A stretch of DNA of 64,000 bases from Eubacterium barkeri. Lineage in GTDB: Bacteria > Bacillota > Clostridia > Eubacteriales > Eubacteriaceae. The position numbers and the translations under genes are program-made. Each line of letters begins with the position of its first letter. The first letter of the stretch is position 1. This document shows, piece by piece, positions 44,472 to 52,780 of the stretch. The notes beneath the pieces are model-generated. The model saw only the letters and a list, made by a program, of their open reading frames with translations. It was not told the DNA's origin and did not search any database. The DNA lies in NCBI RefSeq assembly GCF_900107125.1, contig NZ_FNOU01000001.1, forward strand, positions 62,001 to 126,000, read 5' to 3'.

Positions 44472-45068
44472 TTAATGGCGAAAGAGCACCCGTTCCGAGG
44501 TAGGGGCATATTGCCGTTCACCTGCAGGAGCTGTGGGGACACCGAAGGGCATCTGGGCGATGAGCTTCCAATTTTTAGGAAGGGAAAAAGCCTCGGCCAC
44601 ATCGGCATCGATGAGGGGGCTATAATGTTGTAGGGAAGCACCCATTCCCTCCTGGGCTAAGGCTGTCCAGATAATGAATTGGAGAATACCCGAGGCTTGC
44701 TGAGACCAAAGGGGAAAGTTGTCTGCGTAGGTTGGAAACTGCTCTTGCAAGCCTTGGACGATATCCTGATCCTCAAAGTAGAGGATCGAGCCATAGCCCG
44801 CTGCAAAGCTGGCAATTTTTGCTTCGGTGGGTCCAAATTTGTCTGCCGGTACCCGGGCCCGGAGGTGTTCCAGAACGATATTCCAGAGCTTCTGATGGCT
44901 TTCTCCTGTCAGCAGGACAACCCGGCTGCTTTGAGAATTAAAGGCTGAGGGGGCGTGGCGTACTGCCGTTTCCACCAGTGATTTAAGCGCCTCGTCAGAA
45001 AGGGTAGATTGTGCAGAAAGGCCATAGATTGAACGTCTTTTTTGAATGTCTGTTAAAAATGTGTTCAT
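44472..45068 (-). CDS. Nitroreductase-family protein (HBN1/YfhC/MhqN-like)
   Basis: 198 residues. N-terminal KRRSIYGLS and APSAFNSQSSRVVLL FMN motifs, C-terminal QMPFGVPTAPAGE, the pattern of the HBN1-like subgroup. Probably a flavin-dependent reductase of quinones or nitro compounds. The MarR gene lies 132 bases upstream on the same strand and has an MhqR-like operator, which fits a quinone or electrophile response. Ribosome site GAGGAGA. Confidence 0.88.
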   Translation of the reverse strand: MNTFLTDIQKRRSIYGLSAQSTLSDEALKSLVETAVRHAPSAFNSQSSRVVLLTGESHQKLWNIVLEHLRARVPADKFGPTEAKIASFAAGYGSILYFEDQDIVQGLQEQFPTYADNFPLWSQQASGILQFIIWTALAQEGMGASLQHYSPLIDADVAEAFSLPKNWKLIAQMPFGVPTAPAGERQYAPTSERVLFRH

Positions 45069-45200
45069 TAGAATCTCCTCGTTTCAATACTTAGAATATG
45101 CGCATCCTGCGCAGTCGTGACCGTAATCTCTTCTTCTGTGATTTCCAGGGTATTCCCTTGGAAAGATGAATATCAAAGCCCGGGTGGGGCTCAACGGAAG

Positions 45201-45626
45201 TTATTTTATTGAAGCTGAAAGCTGTTTAAGGGTTTCTGTCAGCGTCACGATCTGTGCATCAGAAAGGGCGGAGAACATTTTGACAATATGTTGTTCATGT
45301 TCAGGGAATATCCCATCCATAAAATCTGTTCCTAAAGGCGTCAGTCCGACATAGGTCACCCGCCGATCCGACTCACAAATATCCCGTTGGACAAAGCCCC
45401 TTTCCACCAGCTTGTTGACCACATACGTCATGCTGCCACTGGTCAACAAAATTTTTTTCCCGATATCCTGTACAGTCTGAGGACCTTTGTGATACAGAAG
45501 TTCTAATACGCTGAAGGCACTGCGGCTTAAGCCATAATGGCGGATATTCTCCTGGTCAGCATTTACAAGGGTTGCACAGGTGCGGTTCAGAACAACGAAT
45601 AGCTTGAGGGCATTCTTTGTATTCAC
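45201..45626 (-). CDS. MarR-family regulator, MhqR-like
   Basis: 141 residues from a GTG with GGAGG upstream; the longer frame to 45692 runs through the promoter and is rejected. Winged-helix core SAFSVLELLYHKGPQTVQDI, LTSGSMTYVVNKLVERGFV, DRRVTYVGLTPLG. No cysteine of the YodB/OhrR type at the N terminus is evident in the redox position. Its promoter contains a repeat like the MhqR box, so it probably represses itself and perhaps the downstream nitroreductase gene. Confidence 0.9.
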   Translation of the reverse strand: MNTKNALKLFVVLNRTCATLVNADQENIRHYGLSRSAFSVLELLYHKGPQTVQDIGKKILLTSGSMTYVVNKLVERGFVQRDICESDRRVTYVGLTPLGTDFMDGIFPEHEQHIVKMFSALSDAQIVTLTETLKQLSASIK

Positions 45627-45640
45627 ATCTTCCTCCGTTT

Positions 45641-45686
45641 GTCTTGAATTTAAGATAATTATAGGGGGAAGTAGATTGTTTGTCAA
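45641..45686 (-). promoter_or_regulatory. MarR-gene promoter and operator
   Basis: Minus strand TTGACA (45681-45686), 17 bases, TATAAT (45658-45663): consensus in both hexamers. Directly downstream, TCTTGAATTTAAGA (45642-45655) is a near-perfect palindrome matching the TATCTCGAAT-type MhqR box known from Bacillus. Confidence 0.8.
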
Positions 45687-45818
45687 GCTCATTAGAACTG
45701 TTTTAAAGAAGGGTTAAGGGAGTTTGAAAAGAGGTTCGGTGATAGTCATTTCTCATATAATTTTGATTATAAGTGGTAGCCAAATTCTATTTATCAGTGG
45801 ACAAATTACGTAAAGATA

Positions 45819-45847
45819 TTGACTTTTATTGTACTTGGCGTTATATT
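45819..45847 (+). promoter_or_regulatory. Promoter of sensor-kinase cluster
   Basis: TTGACT (45819-45824), 17 bases, TATATT (45842-45847). It lies about 350 bases before the first start codon. Confidence 0.6.
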
Positions 45848-45852
45848 AAAAT

Positions 45853-46204
45853 GAGTATAAGTATATGTACTTGATACTTCGAGCAGAACCTATTGGCGAT
45901 GCAGTGAAATATTGACGAATAGAAACTGCAAACGATTATTACGTTGGAACATATAAACCAATCTTCTAATTTGCAGCACAAAGGATGCGCTGTATATTTT
46001 TTGATTTTAATTTGTCGCTAAGTGCGACTTATAAAAAAGAAATTACCTTTTAGAGAGAATGTATTCTGCTGATCGCAAACGAGTCCTCTATTGTCATAAA
46101 TACAAATATATGCCTTCAAGATTGCACACTTTCTAAGTTCAAAAGAAAAAGGATAAATGTAGATACCGACATCGGTGCCAGTATCTATGGAACGGAGAAT
46201 CCAT
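45853..46204 (+). other. Long AT-rich leader upstream of sensor cluster
   Basis: No credible ORF. Visible structure: GCAGT and ACTGC pair across about 20 bases (near 45900-45930), GTCGC-TAAGT-GCGAC (46013-46027) and a weak CAGC/GCTG hairpin followed by a T-run (about 45976-46003) that could act as an attenuator. I do not recognise a known riboswitch class. The minus-strand ORF here (46018-46257) lacks a ribosome site and is not believed. Confidence 0.4.
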
Positions 46205-49200
46205 ATGATGCAAAAGAAAATCTTGATCGTAGACGACCAGCGTATCAATCGCACCATTTTAAAAAAGCTGTTACAGGATGAATATGAGGTTTTAGAGGCG
46301 GCAGATGGTGAAGCTGCTTTGTTGATTTTGCGTGAACAGGGACCATCTATTTCCGCTGTGCTGCTGGATCTCGTGATGCCCGTAATGGACGGCTACACTG
46401 TTTTGGAATTCATGGAGAAAGACGCCCTTTTAGCTGCCATTCCTGTACTTGTCGCCTCTCAGGCGGATAAAAATGAGTCGGAGGCACGTGCACTCAAATT
46501 AGGCGCTTTGGATTTTGTGGCAAAGCCATACAATCCGGAGATATTGCGCAAGCGGCTTGCAAATCTTATCGAGCTCTCCGAATCCAATGCCTGCATTAAC
46601 TGTATTGAGCGGGATGCTCTGACCGGGCTTTATAATGAAGAGGCCTTTTGCCGTTATGCGACGCAGCAACTCACGCAGCATCCGGAGCGTGCCTTTACAC
46701 TGGTAGTTACAGATGTGGAGCGCTTTAAACTGGTGAATGATAATTTTGGAAATGACGAAGGCGACAAACTGCTCCGATATATAGCCGACAAGCTGAAAGA
46801 AAACACCCGGCAGTACAGTGGACTATGTGCCAGACTGAGTGCGGATCATTTTGCCGTGCTGCTAAACGGAGAAATACATTACGATGAGTTTCGGGCTGTG
46901 GCAGAGGAAGCTGATCAGAGCCTGGCTACATACCCTTTAAGCATGAGAATTTCTCTTAAATTCGGGGTATATCCTGTTTTAAAACGGGATATACCCATTA
47001 GTCTGATGTGCGACCGCGCTATGTTGGCTGCTGGTAGTGTCAAGGGGCAGTATCATTCTGTCTACGCCTATTATGATGACGCTATTCGCATGAAAATGCT
47101 CAAGGAGCAAGAAATCACCAACGTGATGAAAGAAGCACTCACGGAGGGACAGTTTCAGGTATATTTCCAGCCTAAATATGATCTTTTAAGCGAACGCGTT
47201 GCCGGTGCAGAGGCGCTGGTGCGCTGGATTCATCCGACGCTGGGGTTCATGAACCCCGGAGAGTTTATTCCCCTATTTGAGCGCAACGGATTTATTACGG
47301 AGTTGGATCGATTCGTTTGGGACGAAACTTGTGAATTGATTGCCCAGTGGATTAAGCGCAATGGGAAATATGTGCCGGTTTCTGTGAATGTATCACGTCG
47401 AGATATTTATCAGGTAAATCTGCCGGATATTCTAAGCGGTATTGTGAAAAAACATGGGCTTCGTCCCGAACAATTGCATTTGGAAATTACGGAAACGGCA
47501 TACACGGAAAACCCGAAACAGCTCATCAAAGTGATAGGCACACTCAAGCAGCTTGGCTTTGTCATTGAAATGGACGATTTTGGGAGCGGCTATTCCTCTT
47601 TAAACATGCTTTCTGAACTTCCAATCGACATTTTGAAGTTGGATATGCGCTTTATCCAGATAGAAACGGAGAAGAACAGCAGCCGCAGTATTCTCAGCTT
47701 TATTATCAGTCTTGCCAAGTGGATGAATCTTTTAGTGGTAGCCGAAGGCGTTGAAACAAAGGAACAAATCGACCTGCTGCGCAATATGGACTGCAACTAT
47801 GTCCAAGGCTACTATTATGATAAACCCATGCCGGCATCGGAGTTTGCCGAGACACTGCTGAATGCCGAGCTTGCCGATCCAATCACCGCCGAGGAAAAAG
47901 ACTGGCAGACCGGAACGCTGGAAATTGGAGAGAGTTCTGCGAAGAAGGTCATGCTGATTGTGGATGATATTGCAGTTAATCGGGCTATTCTCGCCGAGTG
48001 CTTTCAAAGAATGTACACCATTGTACAGGCAGACAATGGTCAGATTGCATACGAATATATTGAAACGCATTTTGATGAAATAGCCGTCATTATGCTGGAT
48101 CTCATCATGCCGGTTATGGATGGATTTCAGCTGCTGAAGAAAATTTGTGTTAATCCGTTGTTGAATACCATTCCCATTGTGGTGACCTCTGAGTCTGGAG
48201 AGGCCAGCGAAGCCCACGCCTTCGAGTTAGGAGCCAGTGATTTTCTGTCTAAGCCCTACAATATGGATGTTGCCATACACCGTGTGCAAAATGTGACAGC
48301 CAGAAATACCATTGCAACCTTGGAGAGAGAAAAGAGAATGCTCTCCAAAATGAAGCAGCTGACCATGGAAGCCAAGCTGGATCAGTTAACGGGCCTGTAT
48401 AACCGCACAGAAATGGAGAGACAGGTAGAGGCCTTTTTTACCGGAGAGGGCGAAAAAGACGGCGTATTCTTCATGCTGGACATTGACAATTTCAAAAATA
48501 TCAACGATTTGTACGGGCATAGTCGTGGAGATGAGGCCATTTGCACTGTGGCAAAAAAGCTGCAGGATCTGTTCCGCGAGGATGATATTATCTGTCGTAT
48601 GGGCGGAGATGAATTCGCCGTTTTTATGAAAGCTAAGCTAAACGCCGGGCAGATCCCTGCGCGTTTACAGCGTATGTGTCAAAGATTAAATTTTATCATA
48701 CAGAAAACAAACATCACCTGCTCCATTGGTGTATGTATCGCTCCTGAGTTTGGAGGCTCCTATCAGGAAGTCTATCACAATGCGGATTTGGCGCTGCTCA
48801 CGGCAAAGCGGATGGGAAAAAACTGCTGGCGGATTTATGGCGGAGAGTCTGAGCTACCCGAGCAGGTGCTCTATCGGAATATGGATTGGCTGTTGGATGA
48901 ATCCAGTGACGCTATCGTGGTATGTGATGCACAGACCTATGAAATCTATTATTTGAACGACATCGCTTGCGCACTTGCCGGCAAGAAAAAGACACAGTGT
49001 GTTGGGAAGCCATGTTATAAAGCCCTTTGGAACTTAGATGGGCCTTGTAATCACTGTGTTCATATTGATAGGCTGACGCGTGATTATTGTGAGTATGAGG
49101 CAAGGCTGGACGATTCTGGTCGAAGCTTTTTAATTAAGGGAAAGCTCATTGATTGGGGAAATCGGAAAGCACGCATCCAATATGTTCAGGATGATACCAG

Positions 49201-52200
49201 CCGTGCCACGCTGGTGCGACAGGTAACTGAGCTGTCCGAGAATCGCAAGCTGTTGCTGGATTTGCTGCCTGGGGGTGTGTTTCGTTATCACGCAAAAACC
49301 CAACAGTTCAATTTTATCAGCGAAAATATGCTGCAAATGCTGGGTTATACCAAAGAACAATTTATGTGCAAATTTGAAAATCGCTTTGACCTTATGGTGT
49401 GGCACAAAGATCGGGAGCGTGTACTGGCTGAAATTAACGGTCAAATCTCTCGTTCAGACTATGGGACCTGCACCTATCGCATTGAAAAGGTGGATGGTTC
49501 GGTATGCTGGATCTACGATGTGAGACATATTCACCCGGATGAAAGCGGCGGTGAAATCTATGTCATTGTGTCCGATATCACCGCACAGAGGCAGGCTGAA
49601 TTGAAAAATGAACAGCTTCTTGAACGGCTTCAGACTGTGGTGGATAATGTACCCGGTGCACTTTGCATGTATATGTGGAACGGAAAAGCAATGAAAGCGC
49701 TGCAAATCAGTCATCAATTTGCGGAAATTTTCGGGCAGGATATTGCGCTGTCCTACGAACAGGCTAACAACTTGATGACTGATGCGGTTCATCCTGATGA
49801 TTTGGATGGGCTGCGACAATCCATGCATAAAGTACTGTTTGAGTATCTCCCCATGGATCGTACGTTTCGCGTATTTCATCATGCCAAGCAGCGGTATATC
49901 TGGCTGCGGATGCAGGCTTCTGCAAAGCCAAGCAGTGATGGAAGTGCCCTCATTTTTGCAATCTACTCGGATATTAGTGAAGAGTATGAAAGAAGCAGCA
50001 AGCTTCAGCAGCAGGCGCAGGATGCATTTGAAAACTATCAGATCCTTGTCAATACTGTACAAGGCGGCATTGGCATTTATGAGCTGGTAGGTGACCGTGT
50101 TGTTACTACCTATTACAGTGACGGCTTTTGTGCATTATCGGGTTTTTCCAGAGAAGAACTCCACGGTCTTTGCCAAAATGATGCATTGCGGCTCACGGTT
50201 GATGAGGATCAATCTGCTCTGCTGCGGGCAATTAAGAATTCAGTTAAAAACAAGACGAATTTACAGATTATCTACCGTATTAAAACGAAAAACGGCTCGC
50301 CGCGGTATGTAAATCTTAATGCCACTTACATCGCTGATCCCAATGGCAGGAATCCAAAGTTTCATGCAGTCTTTATGGATGCAGACGAAACGGTGCGGCT
50401 GACACAGGTGGCTCAGGAACAGCAGTTACGCTACGAGGTGGCCATAAAAAGTTCTGGCATTAACATTTGGGAATATGATATTCAGCAGGATATCCTGACC
50501 GTGATCTCTAATTCCCCCAGAATCAATCAAAACAGCTATATTATTGAGAATTATAGCGTTTCTACGCTGGACAATCAGTATGTACGAGAAGATAGTATCC
50601 CTGATTTTCTGGATATTTTTGAAAAACTCAAACGTGGCGAGAAAGAGGTGACGGCGGACCTATGGTATAGGACAAACGACGGTCATGGTTGGTGGAGTGA
50701 GCGTGTGACTTATACCACTGTTTTTGATGCTGTCGGGAAGCCCATTAAGGCATTTGGCGCAGGTAGAGATGTCACCCGTGAAAAGTTGGCTGAGCAAAAA
50801 TTTCAGGAGGAAATGAACTATCGGACAGCCATTCAGGGAGACAATCTCGGCTCGGTTAAAATTAACTTAACACAAAATAAGATTTTAGATGGTGACAGCC
50901 CCTTTGAAATGATCTCGCAATGGCTTGAACGCGGAAATGCTGATTACTATTTTAAGCAGAATGCAGCGCGCATTCCAAATCGAGAAAAAAGGGCAGACTA
51001 TCTCAAACGTTTTAGCCGTCAGGCCTTAATGGGCAGCTATAACAGCGGCGATTATCTGGTGACGGCGGATTTTTCCCGTTACATCGACGATATTAATATC
51101 CGGTGGTTGCAATACAATGTTCATTTGATGAAGCACCCTGAAAGCAATGATATCATTGCTTTTATTGCTGCTCATGATATTACCGATGAACAGGTCATGA
51201 AGATGATGATGGAAACAGTGACGCGCACGGATTACGAATTCTTTATTATTGTTGATGGTAAACGGAATTCGGCATCGGATTATTCTTCCACCCACACCGA
51301 ACCCCTGTTCCTCCCCGGTCAACCATTTGATAAACGGTGCGAGGAGCTGATTTGTAAAACCGTTTGCCCGGAGGACTTAGACCGTGTTCGTGAAAATTGC
51401 AAGATTACGAATATATTCGCCCGGATTCAAAACGGGGATATATACAAATTCAATTACGGTGTACAGGAGCCGAACGGGAAAATACGCCGTAAGCAATTGC
51501 AGTTTACGCAGATGTATGCGGAGCAGGCGATATTTTTACTGACCCGTATTGATGTTACCGAGGTGTATATGCAGCAGGAGCAGTCGCAGCAGCTGCTGCG
51601 GGAAGCACTCGACAGTGCACAAAACGCCGCCAATGCCAAGACCGATTTTCTTTCCAGAATGAGCCACGATATTCGTACACCACTAAATGCGGTGATTGGC
51701 TTGTCTGGATTGGGTGTGGAGAGCAATTCCATGGAGGAAATGCGCAATTATTATAAACAGATACAAGCGTCCGGACAGTATCTCCTCTCGATTATCAACG
51801 ATGTGCTGGATATGCGTAAAATTGAGAGTAATAGTATGGTCCTGCACCCTACCGTTGTTTTCCTTCCTAAATTCATTCAGGAAACTATTGCGATCGTAAA
51901 GCCCACCATTGTTTCGAAAGGCCTTCATTTTGAGGTGAAACAGCAGGGGATCACGTCTCAATATATGCGGCTTGATGTGACACATGTCCGTCAGGTTGCG
52001 GTAAATCTGCTTTCAAATGCCATTAAATTTACACCCAATGGGGGTCACGTTGAGCTGTGCCTTGAAAATGTTTCTCGAAACGGCAGTGTCGTCAGAAACC
52101 GCCTGATCGTCAGGGATGATGGCGAGGGCATTAGTGAGGCATTCCTTCCTAAGGTGTTTTCTCCTTTTGAACAGGAAAATGTCGATGATGACGTCACCCG

Positions 52201-52777
52201 AAAAGGAACTGGCCTGGGTCTTCCAATTGTTAAAAGTATTGTCGAAGCAATGGGCGGTACGATACAGGTGGAAAGCAAGAAGGGAATTGGCACTGCTTTT
52301 ATTGTTGAATGGAATTTGGAAGTGGCTTCAGAGGAAGATCTGCCTCTGAAGGGGATTGAGAAGCCCGTCGATAGATCCGTCCTAAATGGCTGCCACATTC
52401 TGCTGTGTGAGGATCACCCCCTCAATGCACAGATTGTCATAAAATTACTTGAAAAACAGGGCGTTTGCGTTGAACACGCAGCGAACGGAAAGTTGGCGTT
52501 GGAACGATTTCGAACAGCCCAGGTTCATGAATTTGATGCCATTCTCATGGATATCAGAATGCCAGTGATGGATGGGCTGGAGGCCACGGAAACCATTCGT
52601 TCCATGAACCGTGCAGAGGCTAAAAGTATTCCGATTATTGCAATGACGGCCAACGCCTTTGATGAGGATGTGCAGCGTAGTCTGGATGCCGGGATGAATG
52701 CCCATCTTGCAAAGCCCATTGAGCCGCAAAGGCTATACGACACTTTGGCAGCGTTCATTATGAAAGAGGGGAACTGA
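46205..52777 (+). CDS. Giant REC-GGDEF*-EAL-REC-GGDEF-PAS(n)-kinase-REC protein
   Basis: About 2190 residues, no membrane segment. Order: receiver 1 (phospho-site D55), degenerate GGDEF (SADHF, 212-216), EAL phosphodiesterase (EAL at 336-338; ETAYTE, DDFGSGYSSL and EGVET intact), receiver 2 (D632), GGDEF cyclase (GGDEF 800-804, RxxD inhibitory site 791-794), PAS-type domains near 890, 1010, 1140, 1280 and 1410, two further sensory modules, HisKA (H1821), HATPase, receiver 3 (D2116). It could both make and destroy cyclic-di-GMP under phosphorelay control. Start chosen by CGGAGAA; GTG 46175 rejected. First gene of a co-directional cluster. Confidence 0.93.
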   Translation: MMQKKILIVDDQRINRTILKKLLQDEYEVLEAADGEAALLILREQGPSISAVLLDLVMPVMDGYTVLEFMEKDALLAAIPVLVASQADKNESEARALKLGALDFVAKPYNPEILRKRLANLIELSESNACINCIERDALTGLYNEEAFCRYATQQLTQHPERAFTLVVTDVERFKLVNDNFGNDEGDKLLRYIADKLKENTRQYSGLCARLSADHFAVLLNGEIHYDEFRAVAEEADQSLATYPLSMRISLKFGVYPVLKRDIPISLMCDRAMLAAGSVKGQYHSVYAYYDDAIRMKMLKEQEITNVMKEALTEGQFQVYFQPKYDLLSERVAGAEALVRWIHPTLGFMNPGEFIPLFERNGFITELDRFVWDETCELIAQWIKRNGKYVPVSVNVSRRDIYQVNLPDILSGIVKKHGLRPEQLHLEITETAYTENPKQLIKVIGTLKQLGFVIEMDDFGSGYSSLNMLSELPIDILKLDMRFIQIETEKNSSRSILSFIISLAKWMNLLVVAEGVETKEQIDLLRNMDCNYVQGYYYDKPMPASEFAETLLNAELADPITAEEKDWQTGTLEIGESSAKKVMLIVDDIAVNRAILAECFQRMYTIVQADNGQIAYEYIETHFDEIAVIMLDLIMPVMDGFQLLKKICVNPLLNTIPIVVTSESGEASEAHAFELGASDFLSKPYNMDVAIHRVQNVTARNTIATLEREKRMLSKMKQLTMEAKLDQLTGLYNRTEMERQVEAFFTGEGEKDGVFFMLDIDNFKNINDLYGHSRGDEAICTVAKKLQDLFREDDIICRMGGDEFAVFMKAKLNAGQIPARLQRMCQRLNFIIQKTNITCSIGVCIAPEFGGSYQEVYHNADLALLTAKRMGKNCWRIYGGESELPEQVLYRNMDWLLDESSDAIVVCDAQTYEIYYLNDIACALAGKKKTQCVGKPCYKALWNLDGPCNHCVHIDRLTRDYCEYEARLDDSGRSFLIKGKLIDWGNRKARIQYVQDDTSRATLVRQVTELSENRKLLLDLLPGGVFRYHAKTQQFNFISENMLQMLGYTKEQFMCKFENRFDLMVWHKDRERVLAEINGQISRSDYGTCTYRIEKVDGSVCWIYDVRHIHPDESGGEIYVIVSDITAQRQAELKNEQLLERLQTVVDNVPGALCMYMWNGKAMKALQISHQFAEIFGQDIALSYEQANNLMTDAVHPDDLDGLRQSMHKVLFEYLPMDRTFRVFHHAKQRYIWLRMQASAKPSSDGSALIFAIYSDISEEYERSSKLQQQAQDAFENYQILVNTVQGGIGIYELVGDRVVTTYYSDGFCALSGFSREELHGLCQNDALRLTVDEDQSALLRAIKNSVKNKTNLQIIYRIKTKNGSPRYVNLNATYIADPNGRNPKFHAVFMDADETVRLTQVAQEQQLRYEVAIKSSGINIWEYDIQQDILTVISNSPRINQNSYIIENYSVSTLDNQYVREDSIPDFLDIFEKLKRGEKEVTADLWYRTNDGHGWWSERVTYTTVFDAVGKPIKAFGAGRDVTREKLAEQKFQEEMNYRTAIQGDNLGSVKINLTQNKILDGDSPFEMISQWLERGNADYYFKQNAARIPNREKRADYLKRFSRQALMGSYNSGDYLVTADFSRYIDDINIRWLQYNVHLMKHPESNDIIAFIAAHDITDEQVMKMMMETVTRTDYEFFIIVDGKRNSASDYSSTHTEPLFLPGQPFDKRCEELICKTVCPEDLDRVRENCKITNIFARIQNGDIYKFNYGVQEPNGKIRRKQLQFTQMYAEQAIFLLTRIDVTEVYMQQEQSQQLLREALDSAQNAANAKTDFLSRMSHDIRTPLNAVIGLSGLGVESNSMEEMRNYYKQIQASGQYLLSIINDVLDMRKIESNSMVLHPTVVFLPKFIQETIAIVKPTIVSKGLHFEVKQQGITSQYMRLDVTHVRQVAVNLLSNAIKFTPNGGHVELCLENVSRNGSVVRNRLIVRDDGEGISEAFLPKVFSPFEQENVDDDVTRKGTGLGLPIVKSIVEAMGGTIQVESKKGIGTAFIVEWNLEVASEEDLPLKGIEKPVDRSVLNGCHILLCEDHPLNAQIVIKLLEKQGVCVEHAANGKLALERFRTAQVHEFDAILMDIRMPVMDGLEATETIRSMNRAEAKSIPIIAMTANAFDEDVQRSLDAGMNAHLAKPIEPQRLYDTLAAFIMKEGN

Positions 52778-52780
52778 TTG

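Noticed and set aside
46018-46257. 79-codon minus-strand ORF in the sensor-cluster leader
   Set aside because: No ribosome site, odd composition, and it overlaps the start of the giant gene.
46820-46860. Active first GGDEF in the giant protein
   Set aside because: The motif is SADHF, so catalysis is not expected.
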